Of a stretch of DNA of 64,000 bases, positions 43,040 to 51,827 are shown in pieces (positions within the stretch are counted from its first letter, which is position 1; each line of letters begins with the position of its first letter). The DNA lies in assembly GCA_038106185.1 (NCBI GenBank), contig JAYODE010000006.1, positions 76,047-140,046 of the forward strand, in the 5' to 3' direction. The stretch is from UBA4582 sp038106185 (GTDB taxonomy: Bacteria > Pseudomonadota > Gammaproteobacteria > Pseudomonadales > Azotimanducaceae). The notes under the pieces were generated by a model. The model searched no databases and was not told the DNA's origin. It saw only the letters and a program-made list of their open reading frames with translations. The translations under genes were made by a program, and so were the position numbers.

Positions 43040-44224
43040 TCAAGCTCGCCTGCAGCTCGGATGGTCATGAAGGTCTTTAGCCAGGCCATTGCCCATCAGG
43101 TCGATGAAATTATCTCGGTAGAATTTGCCCTTGGCTACCTCAGACACGCCCTCCAGGCTATCGTTGAAGCGTTTTAGCGGATTTCTACCGCCCTCAACAT
43201 GCGGGAAATCTGAGGAAAACAAACACATATCTTCACTGGTGTTATTGATAATCCAACCTGTATCTTCATGTGGATAAGGCGTGACTCGGAACTGACGCTG
43301 CAAAATCTCACTGGGTCGAGATTTGAGCTTCTGCAATCGTTCCTCGCCCTTGCGAAAAGCGTCAAAGCCCGCATCCAGGAAGCGCATCCAGCTGGGCACC
43401 CAGGAAGCGCCCAGTTCTATTGCGCCAAATTTAAGTTGCGGAAACCGATCGCACACACCATCAATGACCAGCATGGACATGGTTTGCCAGAGTGCGAGAG
43501 GAATGGTCATAAAACTTGCTGCGGTGAAATTTTCATCTCCACCGTGAAAGTCCTTGACCCGAGGCAATCCATTCTCGAAGTAGGCAGGTGCCATTTTTTC
43601 TTCGCCACCCACATGAAACAAAATTGGTACACCCGCCTCCTGAGCAAGCGCCCAAAGGCTGTCGAAACCTATATGACTTGGCGAATGGTGAGCAGGACAA
43701 CGAGAGGGAATAACCAATGCTTTGCAGCCCAAATCAAGCGCTTGACGTGCAACATCCACCGCCTTGCTGACATCCACGAGCGGCACATAACCAGTGGCCA
43801 ACAGCCTTTGATCAACGGCACAAAAATCCGTCATCATACGATTGTGCGCCCTGGCTGAAGCTATCGCGAGCGCCGGATCATCGCCATACTCCAAACCATA
43901 GTTGCTCAGGGCACTGGTGGTAAACACTAACTGAGAAGTAAAACCCAACAAATCCAGTGCTTTAGGCCGATCCTGATTACGAAAAGAACCCAGCGCCTGG
44001 TAATTCTTTCTTAGTAATATGTTGTCAGCATCACCGGCTCTGAAATCCGGACTTTGTTGCAAATCCACGGCGTTTTGCACCCAACTTTCGACCTCCGTAC
44101 CATGTTGGGTGACTGCACCAAATCGATCGCGGTACTTGGCCTCAATGTAACCATTGATGGTACCTGGTAGCTCCATGACATGAGAATCTGCGTCATGAAC
44201 CGTGGCGTTCTCAACGTAAGCCAT
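43040..44224 (-). CDS. Amidohydrolase family 2 (ACMSD-like) metal-dependent hydrolase or decarboxylase
   Basis: 394 residues. The first metal motif appears as VHDADSHVME near the N-terminus, a histidine in PILFHVGGEE mid-protein, and SSDFPHVEGGRNPL near the end, the usual final Asp motif of the family. Members decarboxylate or hydrolyse carboxylated aromatic or heterocyclic compounds. It is monocistronic here. The start is ATG with AGGAGAAAAA upstream. Substrate unassigned. Confidence 0.88.
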   Translation of the reverse strand: MAYVENATVHDADSHVMELPGTINGYIEAKYRDRFGAVTQHGTEVESWVQNAVDLQQSPDFRAGDADNILLRKNYQALGSFRNQDRPKALDLLGFTSQLVFTTSALSNYGLEYGDDPALAIASARAHNRMMTDFCAVDQRLLATGYVPLVDVSKAVDVARQALDLGCKALVIPSRCPAHHSPSHIGFDSLWALAQEAGVPILFHVGGEEKMAPAYFENGLPRVKDFHGGDENFTAASFMTIPLALWQTMSMLVIDGVCDRFPQLKFGAIELGASWVPSWMRFLDAGFDAFRKGEERLQKLKSRPSEILQRQFRVTPYPHEDTGWIINNTSEDMCLFSSDFPHVEGGRNPLKRFNDSLEGVSEVAKGKFYRDNFIDLMGNGLAKDLHDHPSCRRA

Positions 44225-44322
44225 CTTTTTTTCTCCTCATTCAACGCTCGGTGCTTGAGCGATTCTGACCCAATGAATGATCGTCACTCATTGCCCAGAG
44301 TTACCCTATCGAATAGGCCATG

Positions 44323-44532
44323 CGCTCAACCATACGCTCAAGTAGAAAGCTTAGTCAATTGGGCCTGAATATTCGAGNNNNNNNNNNNNNNNNNNNNNNN
44401 NNNNNNNNNNNNNNNNNNNNNNNNNNNNNNNNNNNNNNNNNNNNNNNNNNNNNNNNNNNNNNNNNNNNNNNNNNNNNCGCTCAACCATACGCTCAAGTAG
44501 AAAGCTTAGTCAATTGGGCCTGAATATTCGAG
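44323..44532 (+). repeat. 55-base direct repeat flanking an assembly gap
   Basis: Bases 44323-44377 and 44478-44532 are identical over 55 positions and sit on the two edges of a 100-N run. The exact length of 55 equals a common assembler k-mer. Either two contigs overlap by one k-mer and were not merged, or a real tandem repeat lies here. Confidence 0.9.
44378..44477. other. Assembly gap (100 N)
   Basis: Exactly 100 N between identical 55-base edges; true size may be zero or negative. Confidence 0.98.
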
Positions 44533-44581
44533 AGGGGGGATGAAGCGGAGAGTGGGGAAATATTTCACAGAGAAAAACAGC

Positions 44582-44603
44582 GGCCCCTGCCTTAGCAGGG
44601 GCC
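44582..44603 (-). terminator. Intrinsic terminator after the beta-oxidation gene
   Basis: GGCCCCTGC and GCAGGGGCC form a perfect 9-bp stem with a four-base loop. On the minus strand GCTGTTTTTC follows, nine bases after the stop at 44612. Confidence 0.88.
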
Positions 44604-44611
44604 CGTTTCAA

Positions 44612-46717
44612 TCAAGCGGCATCCAACTGCGCAAAGGTTTTACCCTCTGCGACCAATTTTTCCAAGAGCGCTGCCGGCTTCCAGACCGAATCGCCGGTCT
44701 CAGCATAGAAGCGTTTAATATCCGCCAGGACATTGGCCAATCCTTGAGTATCCGCGAACCACATAGGACCTCCCACGTAAGTCGGGAACCCATACCCATT
44801 GACGTAGACGGTATCGATATCGCTGGCCCGCAGTGCGTGACCTTCCTCCAGCAACTTGGCACCTATGTTGATTAACGGATACATGCAACGCTTTAGAATC
44901 TCCTCGTCGGTGAAGGTTTTCGGCGTGTAGCCCAGCTCGCTTGCGACCTTATGAATCACTGCATCTGCCTCTGGGTCCGGACGGGGCGTTCTATCTCCAT
45001 CTTGATACTGGTAGTAACCTTTGCCATTTTTCTGCCCGTACCGGCCAAGCTCACACAGCGCATCGGGAATGCGGGCAGTCACTTCATTACTGCCGCCCAT
45101 CATCTTACGTGCACGCCAGCCCAGATCGAGTCCTACCATGTCGTTCATGGTGAAAGGGCCCATGGCTAAGCCAAAATCAAAGATCACTTTATCGACTTGA
45201 GCTGGCGTGGCGCCCTCAAGAATCATCATGCTGGCCTGCCGAGTATAGCCACCCAACATTCGATTGCCGATAAAGCCCGGACAGTTACCTGCCACCACCG
45301 ACACCTTGCCTAAGCGCTTACCCAGAGCCATGGCCGTACCCAATACGGTGGGAGATGATTCCTTGCCACGCACGACCTCCAGCAAACGCATGACATTGGC
45401 TGGACTGAAAAAATGCATACCGCAAACGTGGTCAGGGCGGCTTGTCATGGCAGCGATGGCATCGACGTCAAGACCTGAAGTATTGGTTGCCAAAATTGCA
45501 CCTGGCTTCATCACCTTATCGAGCTTGCCAAAAATCTCTTTTTTCAGGTCCAGATTTTCGTAAACCGCTTCGATCACTATGTCGCCATCACCCAGATCAT
45601 CAAAATTTTCCGTGGGGCTAATCAGCGCCATCCGCTTATCCATCTCGGCTTGAGACAAGCGCCCCTTAGATACAGTGCGCGCATAGTTGCCTTCGATCAC
45701 CTTGAGCCCGCGGGCCAAATTCGCTGCATCATTGTCGTACATGCGCACAGGAATACCGGCATTGGCAAAACACATGACGATACCGCCACCCATGGTGCCA
45801 GCGCCGATCACCGAGCCTTTATTGATCTCGATCAGGGGTACGTCCTTTGCCAAACCAGGGATCTTGTTCGCCGCTCTTTCTGCGAAAAAGATGTGAATCA
45901 GTGCTTCACGCTGCGGATCCTTCATACACTCGGCAAAGTACTTGCCTTCAAGCGCCATACCCTCATCAAAGGTATTGGCATTGACTGCCGCTTCGACGCA
46001 CTTGACGATTTGTTCCGGTGCAAATTGATTGCGATGGGTTTTGTTGAGCTGAGCTCTGGCCTTTTCAAACACGGCGGTGTTGCCGCGATCCTTGGCGATG
46101 ACGTCCTCCAAATCTCTGATCTTTCGAGTCGCACTACCAGCGGCAACTATTTCTTCAGCAAAAGCGATGCCCGCATCAACAATATTACCCTCGGCGATGC
46201 GATCAACGATGCCAAGCTTCAGCGCGGCGGGCGCCATGATAGGATCACCGGACACAATCGCTTGAATTGCTGCTTCGGCGCCAATCAATCTTGGCAAGCG
46301 TTGTGTTCCACCGGCGCCTGGAAGCAAGCCCAGCTTAACCTCTGGCAGACCTACGGGGGCTGATGGTGATGCAATCCGATAGTCACAGCACAGAGCCACT
46401 TCCAATCCGCCGCCAAAGGCCGTGCCATTAATGGCTGCAATAATGGGTTTTGTGCTGGACTCCATCTTTTTCATGGCTTCGCCAAGACTCACGCCCTGAG
46501 TTGCAGCAGCGCCAAACTCACTGATATCAGCGCCGGCGATAAATGCTCTATTCATGCCCGTGATGACAATTGCTTTGACGTTATCATCAGCCAACGCTTT
46601 CGTCACGCCATCGGCAAGGCCCTGTCGAACGCCAGAACTCAAAGGGTTAACAGGAGGATTATCAATACTCAGTAATGCGACTTGACCGCGGGTTTCGTAA
46701 TGGACGCTGCCTTTCAT
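44612..46717 (-). CDS. Bifunctional enoyl-CoA hydratase / 3-hydroxyacyl-CoA dehydrogenase
   Basis: 701 residues. The N-terminal crotonase domain has FGGGLEVALCCDYRIA and LPEVKLGLLPGAGGTQRLP with the two catalytic glutamates. From about residue 295 the dehydrogenase Rossmann motif SVIGAGTMGGGI begins, then HFFSPANVMRLLEVV with the catalytic His. The size and order match the L-bifunctional (FadJ/peroxisomal-type) enzymes. It performs the hydration and oxidation steps of fatty-acid beta-oxidation. No thiolase partner is adjacent. Confidence 0.93.
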   Translation of the reverse strand: MKGSVHYETRGQVALLSIDNPPVNPLSSGVRQGLADGVTKALADDNVKAIVITGMNRAFIAGADISEFGAAATQGVSLGEAMKKMESSTKPIIAAINGTAFGGGLEVALCCDYRIASPSAPVGLPEVKLGLLPGAGGTQRLPRLIGAEAAIQAIVSGDPIMAPAALKLGIVDRIAEGNIVDAGIAFAEEIVAAGSATRKIRDLEDVIAKDRGNTAVFEKARAQLNKTHRNQFAPEQIVKCVEAAVNANTFDEGMALEGKYFAECMKDPQREALIHIFFAERAANKIPGLAKDVPLIEINKGSVIGAGTMGGGIVMCFANAGIPVRMYDNDAANLARGLKVIEGNYARTVSKGRLSQAEMDKRMALISPTENFDDLGDGDIVIEAVYENLDLKKEIFGKLDKVMKPGAILATNTSGLDVDAIAAMTSRPDHVCGMHFFSPANVMRLLEVVRGKESSPTVLGTAMALGKRLGKVSVVAGNCPGFIGNRMLGGYTRQASMMILEGATPAQVDKVIFDFGLAMGPFTMNDMVGLDLGWRARKMMGGSNEVTARIPDALCELGRYGQKNGKGYYQYQDGDRTPRPDPEADAVIHKVASELGYTPKTFTDEEILKRCMYPLINIGAKLLEEGHALRASDIDTVYVNGYGFPTYVGGPMWFADTQGLANVLADIKRFYAETGDSVWKPAALLEKLVAEGKTFAQLDAA

Positions 46718-46868
46718 TGCTTCTCCAGCTTATGGTGTGAAATTCGATCCCAGAGTCTAAACCAAGTGTGCGGACTTTGCATCGGCACAGCGTTTGACTG
46801 ATGACGATGCATCAATAAAGCTGACGGCCGCCGTCAGCTAACCAGGATAAATCTAATCTGCCTCCTTG

Positions 46869-47048
46869 TCAGACCATCACTCAAAGTCAGACCATCAATC
46901 AAAGTCAGAACATCAATCAGAGTCAGACCATCACTCAAATTCAGAACATCAATCAGAGTCAGACCATCACTCAAATTCAGAACATCGATCAAAGTCAGAT
47001 CATCTATCAAATTCAGATCATCTATCAAATTCAGATCATCGATCAAAA
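46869..47048 (+). repeat. Ten-copy 18-base tandem array
   Basis: Ten uninterrupted units of TCAGA(C/A/T)CATC(A/C/T/G)(A/C)TCAA(A/T) with few changes; units 3-6 alternate between two variants, a sign of dimer-level duplication. The + frame would read SDHHSK/SEHQSE and the minus frame LIDDLT-type units. It lies in the interval between the beta-oxidation gene and the groEL terminator, with no start signals, so I treat it as non-coding. Confidence 0.92.
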
Positions 47049-47079
47049 CAGCCAGCCTGAAGCAACAAGCAGGCAAAAA

Positions 47080-47105
47080 AAAAGCCCCGCGTTAACGGGG
47101 CTTTT
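47080..47105 (-). terminator. groEL intrinsic terminator (probably bidirectional)
   Basis: AAAGCCCCG and CGGGGCTTT pair around CGTTAA, with a long A-run on one side and TTTT on the other. It is placed 50 bases after the groEL stop. Confidence 0.9.
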
Positions 47106-47154
47106 CGTTCGAGTGTCGAATGCAAGGCAAGCTTGCACCTGTACCGAAGCAGTC

Positions 47155-48804
47155 TTACATCATACCGCCCATACCACCCATACCACCCATACCACCCATG
47201 TCTGGCATACCTTTAGAACCGCCTTCTTCGACGATATCAGAGATCATGCATTCAGTGGTGATCATCAAGCCAGCAACTGATGCTGCGGCTTGCAGTGCGG
47301 TACGCGTGACTTTTGCGGGATCTGGCAGACCAAACTTGATCATATCGCCATATTCTCCAGTGGCTGCGTTGTAGCCTTCAGAACCTTTCAGGCTCTTGAC
47401 CTTGTCAACCACAACAGAGGCTTCTGCACCAGCGTTGGTAACGATCTGACGCATTGGCGCTTCCATCGCACGACGGAGTAAGTTAATGCCAACGTTCTGG
47501 TCTTCGTTGTCGCCCTTCAAGCCAGACAGCGCCTGAAGTGCACGGATCAAGGCAACACCACCGCCTGGAACAATGCCCTCTTCAACAGCTGCACGGGTTG
47601 AATGCAGAGCATCCTCGACTCGCGCTTTCTTTTCTTTCATTTCAACTTCAGTCGCTGCGCCAACCTTGATCACCGCAACACCGCCGGCCAGCTTGGCCAC
47701 GCGTTCCTGCAGCTTCTCACGATCGTAATCAGATGAGGTGTCCTCGATCTGGGTACGGATCTGGTTAACACGGGCTTCGATGTCAGCAGTAACGCCGGCA
47801 CCATCAACCAGGGTAGTCGCTTCCTTGGTCAGACTGACGCGCTTGGCCTGGCCAAGATCATCAATTGTGGCGCTCTCCAGTGACAAGCCAACTTCTTCAG
47901 AAATCACAGTACCGCCGGTCAGGATGGCGATGTCCTGCAGCATTTCCTTGCGACGATCACCAAAGCCGGGTGCCTTGGCAGCAGCCACTTTCACAATACC
48001 GCGCATGTTGTTAACAACCAATGTCGCCAATGCTTCGCCTTCAACATCTTCCGCAATAACCAGTAATGGCTTGCCCGACTTGGCAACCGCTTCCAGAATT
48101 GGCAGCATGTCGCGAATGTTAGAGATTTTCTTGTCGTACAACAGAATGAATGGCGCTTCGAGTTCGGCGCTCATGCTTTCCTGGTTGTTGATGAAGTAGG
48201 GAGACAGGTAACCGCGATCAAACTGCATGCCTTCGACCACGTCCAGTTCGTTTTCCAGACCGCTACCTTCTTCAACAGTGATAACGCCTTCTTTACCGAC
48301 CTTGTCCATGGCTTCGGCAATGATATCGCCGACCTGCGTGTCGCTGTTGGCTGAAACGCTACCAACCTGGGCGATGGTCTTGCTATCGCTGCAGGGTACC
48401 GCCAGCTTCTTGATTTCAGCCACGGCAACCGCCACAGCCTTGTCGATACCGCGCTTGAGGTCCATTGGATTCATGCCGGCAGCCACTGATTTCAGGCCTT
48501 CGTTTAGAATCGCTTGGGCCAGAACCGTCGCAGTGGTAGTACCGTCACCGGCAACATCAGAAGTCTGAGAAGCGACTTCCTTGACCATTTGAGCGCCCAT
48601 GTTTTCAAACTTGTCTTTTAATTCGATTTCTTTAGCAACAGAAACACCGTCTTTGGTCACTGTTGGTGCACCAAAAGACTTATCGAGAACCACATTTCGA
48701 CCCTTCGGGCCCAGAGTGACTTTTACAGCGTCAGCCAGCAAGTTCACACCAGCCAGCATCCGTTGACGCGCAGAATCACCAAATTTTACGTCTTTAGCTG
48801 TCAT
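47155..48804 (-). CDS. groEL: Chaperonin GroEL (60 kDa)
   Basis: 549 residues, the standard length. MTAKDVKFGDSARQRM, GDGTTTATVLAQAI and the ATP loop LGPKGRN are present, and the tail is the typical GGM repeat ending GGMM. It forms the double-ring folding chamber with GroES. It lies 43 bases after groES in one operon under the CIRCE operator, with a terminator downstream. Confidence 0.98.
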   Translation of the reverse strand: MTAKDVKFGDSARQRMLAGVNLLADAVKVTLGPKGRNVVLDKSFGAPTVTKDGVSVAKEIELKDKFENMGAQMVKEVASQTSDVAGDGTTTATVLAQAILNEGLKSVAAGMNPMDLKRGIDKAVAVAVAEIKKLAVPCSDSKTIAQVGSVSANSDTQVGDIIAEAMDKVGKEGVITVEEGSGLENELDVVEGMQFDRGYLSPYFINNQESMSAELEAPFILLYDKKISNIRDMLPILEAVAKSGKPLLVIAEDVEGEALATLVVNNMRGIVKVAAAKAPGFGDRRKEMLQDIAILTGGTVISEEVGLSLESATIDDLGQAKRVSLTKEATTLVDGAGVTADIEARVNQIRTQIEDTSSDYDREKLQERVAKLAGGVAVIKVGAATEVEMKEKKARVEDALHSTRAAVEEGIVPGGGVALIRALQALSGLKGDNEDQNVGINLLRRAMEAPMRQIVTNAGAEASVVVDKVKSLKGSEGYNAATGEYGDMIKFGLPDPAKVTRTALQAAASVAGLMITTECMISDIVEEGGSKGMPDMGGMGGMGGMGGMM

Positions 48805-48847
48805 ATTCTTTATTCCTTAATATCTTGGATGGTTAATGCTGATCGAC

Positions 48848-49135
48848 TTACTCGATTACGCCAAACACTTCGCTTTCGCTCATGATGAGGAGCTCTTCCC
48901 CATCAACTTTGACAGTGCTGCCTGAGTACTGACCGAAGAGAACCTTGTCACCTACTTTCAAGTCCACGGGCATGAGACCGCCATCTTCCTTCTTTTTACC
49001 TGGACCAACTGCGAGGACTTCGCCTCTGGACGGCTTTTCTGCTGCCGAGCCTGGCAGTACGATCCCGCCTGCTGACTTGGTTTCTTCTTCCATGCGGCGT
49101 ACTACCACACGGTCTTGCAATGGACGGATGTTCAT
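48848..49135 (-). CDS. groES: Co-chaperonin GroES (10 kDa)
   Basis: 95 residues, MNIRPLQDRVVVRR with the mobile loop ETKSAGGIVLPGSA and GEELLIMSESEVFGVIE at the end, all standard. It caps the GroEL ring. The transcript starts about 215 bases upstream, within the CIRCE element. Confidence 0.97.
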   Translation of the reverse strand: MNIRPLQDRVVVRRMEEETKSAGGIVLPGSAAEKPSRGEVLAVGPGKKKEDGGLMPVDLKVGDKVLFGQYSGSTVKVDGEELLIMSESEVFGVIE

Positions 49136-49332
49136 TCATTTCTCCCATTTCTGGATCAAATAGCGAGCGCCGAACCAGCACTGCCATTTGTGGAACAATA
49201 TAAAAATTACTAAACTATCGACCGACCGCTCCAGAAAACGCCGTCCGCCTCTACAGGCCTGCTTGCGCTGCCCTGTCGGCATCCCGACTGACGGGTGAAT
49301 GTCCCCATTTTCTGTGGCCTGAGGGTGATTTT

Positions 49333-49359
49333 TTAGCACTCTCCCTTTTGGAGTGCTAA
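49333..49359. promoter_or_regulatory. CIRCE operator (HrcA site) of groES-groEL
   Basis: TTAGCACTC, nine bases, then GAGTGCTAA: a perfect match to the CIRCE inverted repeat bound by the HrcA repressor. It abuts the promoter's -10. No hrcA gene is in the window. Confidence 0.95.
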
Positions 49360-49386
49360 TAATATGGGCGAATTGTTCATAGTCAA
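49359..49386 (-). promoter_or_regulatory. Sigma-70 promoter of groES-groEL
   Basis: On the minus strand TTGACT (-35, 49381-49386), 16-base spacer, TATTAT (-10, 49359-49364) running into CIRCE. The predicted start near 49351 leaves a leader of about 215 bases before groES with no obvious gene. Confidence 0.8.
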
Positions 49387-49455
49387 CCCGACAATCTAAA
49401 TTTATTTTCTTACGGCTAATAACCGGAGGCGCAGCAGTTGTTGACCGGCAAGCCG

Positions 49456-49758
49456 ATGACCAAGACTACCGAGTTTGAGGTACTTGTCTGGCAGTGCGTC
49501 AGCGCTATTCCTGAAGGGCAGATCGCCACCTATGGCCAGATCGCCCATCTTGCTGGTATGCCGCAACAAGCACGACTGGTGGGCCGTATACTCAGTCGTC
49601 TACCGCCAGACACTCGCCTGCCGTGGCATAGAGTGGTGAACAGTCGCGGTGAGGTATCCAATCCGAACCCGCTTCTACAATGCGGGCGTTTAAAAGAGGA
49701 AGGCATATCGGTCGACAAGAACCGAGTGAGCCTCAGTCTTTACCAATGGCGACCTTAA
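49456..49758 (+). CDS. Alkyltransferase-like (ATL) DNA-lesion-binding protein
   Basis: 100 residues from the ATG at 49456; an in-frame TTG at 49438 has GGAGG nine bases upstream and remains an alternative. The fold of O6-alkylguanine transferases is clear (EGQIATYGQIAHLAGMPQQARLVGRIL), but the active site reads LPWHRVVN, with Trp in place of the alkyl-accepting Cys. This marks an ATL protein, which binds O6-alkylguanine and hands it to nucleotide excision repair instead of reversing it. It is divergent from groES. Confidence 0.9.
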   Translation: MTKTTEFEVLVWQCVSAIPEGQIATYGQIAHLAGMPQQARLVGRILSRLPPDTRLPWHRVVNSRGEVSNPNPLLQCGRLKEEGISVDKNRVSLSLYQWRP

Positions 49759-49778
49759 ATCTCTTCACGCCTGGTGAA

Positions 49779-51164
49779 TCAAAGACCCGCTCCAACACCC
49801 TTGTCCCGTCGCATCAACAGAATCACCAGCAGGATCGCCGGAATGCCGATCAGGCTGGCAAAGATAAAAAATGGCAAATAGCCCCATCCATCGACGATAA
49901 CACCTGAAAAACCACTGATAAACTTACCCGGCAAGGTCATCAGTGAGCTGAACAGAGCATACTGAGTCGCAGTATAGGCACGATTGGTTAGACTCGAAAG
50001 GTAAGCGACAAATGCCGTTGCGGCAAACCCGCCGCTGATATTATCGGCACTGATGACCACCGCCAGCCAAGTAATTCGTGGCTCAAGTGTGGACAATAGT
50101 GCAAACAACAGATTCGTTGATGCGACGGCCACGGCTCCAATGAGCAGCGGTCGCAAGATGCCCCATTTTACCACCAAGACGCCACAAAGAGCTGAGCCAG
50201 CGATCGTCATGAAAAATCCAAAAACCTTGGCGACATTGGCGATTTCGGTCTTGCTATAGCCCATGTCCAGATAGAAAGGATTAGCCATGATGCCCATGGC
50301 AATATCGCTGAGTCGAAAAACGGCAATAAACAAGAGAATAACCAGGCCGAAGCGACCTGTGCGCTTAAAAAAATCGATAAAAGGTAAGATGAGGGCCCTG
50401 AGAAGCCGATTCACAAGACGCTGAACCCCTTTCGGCAGGTATTCATGCCTCGCCAGATAGTGATTCGCCTGCAGGTCTTCTGGTATTTGCTCTTGAGCGG
50501 CGCTTGCCAAAGGCTCCTGAATTAACATCACTGTGACAATACCCACGAGCATCAGACCCGCCATCACCTGGTAAGCCAGAACCCAACCCAGGTACTCGGC
50601 CAGATAGAAGGCACCTGCGCCGGCAACCAACAAGGCAACACGATAGCCAAAGATGTAGGCTGCAGACATTGCGCCCTGATAGCGTTCGGCCAGGGCCTCA
50701 ATTCGATAGGCATCAATCGCCACGTCCTGCGTTGCAGATGAGAATGCAACAAGCACCGCCAGAATAGACAGTAACCTTAAGTCTTGAGCACCCACAACCG
50801 ACATTCCCAGCAAGCCAAAGGCGATACCCAATTGAGCAACCAGTATCCAGGAACGGCGTCTGCCCAATGACCCTATCAGGGGCAAACGCAATCGATCGAC
50901 AACCGGCGCCCAGAAGACCTTAATGGAATAGGTGATGCCTACCCAGGCAAAAAAACCGATCGTTGTTCGACTGACTTCAGCATCTCGCAACCAGGCGGTT
51001 AATGTGGAGAAAACCAGCAAAAAAGGCAGCCCACCGGAGAAGCCAAGAAACGCCATGGCAATGACACGCGGGTTGGCATAGACCTGCAGGACTTCACGCC
51101 AACTCAATGTTTGATCACCAACGGACTCGGCTTGCGAGCCGGAAGGTACACGCTTGGCAGTCAA
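49779..51164 (-). CDS. ampG: AmpG-type muropeptide permease (MFS)
   Basis: 461 residues with about 12-14 helices. FSGGLPFLLVFSTLTAWLRDAEVS near the N-terminus and FSSATQDVAIDAYRIE are characteristic of AmpG. It imports anhydro-muropeptides released by wall turnover into the cytoplasm, where AmpD, also in this window, cleaves them. The 3' end nearly meets that of the ATL gene; yajQ lies upstream in the same direction. Confidence 0.9.
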   Translation of the reverse strand: MTAKRVPSGSQAESVGDQTLSWREVLQVYANPRVIAMAFLGFSGGLPFLLVFSTLTAWLRDAEVSRTTIGFFAWVGITYSIKVFWAPVVDRLRLPLIGSLGRRRSWILVAQLGIAFGLLGMSVVGAQDLRLLSILAVLVAFSSATQDVAIDAYRIEALAERYQGAMSAAYIFGYRVALLVAGAGAFYLAEYLGWVLAYQVMAGLMLVGIVTVMLIQEPLASAAQEQIPEDLQANHYLARHEYLPKGVQRLVNRLLRALILPFIDFFKRTGRFGLVILLFIAVFRLSDIAMGIMANPFYLDMGYSKTEIANVAKVFGFFMTIAGSALCGVLVVKWGILRPLLIGAVAVASTNLLFALLSTLEPRITWLAVVISADNISGGFAATAFVAYLSSLTNRAYTATQYALFSSLMTLPGKFISGFSGVIVDGWGYLPFFIFASLIGIPAILLVILLMRRDKGVGAGL

Positions 51165-51199
51165 TGGTTCCTCCTTAATTTGAACGCCAAGACAATCGA

Positions 51200-51682
51200 C
51201 TATTCTCTGAAATTGTCAAATTGCAGCGGCATCTCCAAGTCGTTTTCACGCAACATCGCCATCACCTGCTGTAAGTCGTCGCGTTTCTTACCGGTAACAC
51301 GCACCTTTTCGCCCTGAATTGCCGCTTGAACCTTCATTTTTTTATCTTTTATGAGTTTGACAATCTTTCGCGCCAAGTCGATGTCAATGCCCTGCTTGAC
51401 CACTACGATCTGATGCAGCAGCTTACCTCTAGCGGTTCGGTCCTTCACTTCCAGGACTTTGACATCTATCTTGCGACCGATCAATTTGGCCCTCAGTATG
51501 TCCAACATCTGCTCTAACTGAATATCTGCCTCGGCTGTCATTGTCACTTCGTTGTCCTTGCGTTCAAATCTGGCATTCACTCCCTTGAAGTCAAATCGAG
51601 TCGATAGCTCGCGATTCGCTTGGTCTACAGCGTTATTAACCTCCTGCAAATCCACTTCCGAAACCGCATCAAAAGATGGCAT
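51200..51682 (-). CDS. yajQ: YajQ-family nucleotide-binding protein
   Basis: 160 residues starting MPSFDAVSEVDLQEVNNAVDQ and containing STRFDFKG and KLIKDKKMKVQAAIQGEKVRV, the hallmarks of the family. YajQ proteins bind nucleotides, and in Xanthomonas a member binds cyclic di-GMP and controls gene expression. The gene is 36 bases upstream of ampG on the same strand. Confidence 0.96.
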   Translation of the reverse strand: MPSFDAVSEVDLQEVNNAVDQANRELSTRFDFKGVNARFERKDNEVTMTAEADIQLEQMLDILRAKLIGRKIDVKVLEVKDRTARGKLLHQIVVVKQGIDIDLARKIVKLIKDKKMKVQAAIQGEKVRVTGKKRDDLQQVMAMLRENDLEMPLQFDNFRE

Positions 51683-51827
51683 GTCTATTTACCTCCAAAT
51701 TATCTACAATAGGGACTGCTTAATGCAGCATATCAGATTCGATTCATGCGGTCGCAACCCTGTTAATACTCATTAATTAAGGGCTTTAAAATATGCTAAA
51801 CCTCGCTACGAAAACCTGCACAAATTT

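Noticed and set aside
44320..44523. Frame across the 44.4-kb gap
   Set aside because: Created by the duplicated 55-base edges and N bases.
46869..47048. Possible CRISPR array
   Set aside because: Units are 18 bases, contiguous, without unique spacers, and no cas genes are near.
46834..47076. Frames on both strands across the 18-base array (SDHHSK-type and LIDDLT-type repeats)
   Set aside because: A repeat unit that is a multiple of three keeps frames open automatically. No start signals and no non-repeat domain.
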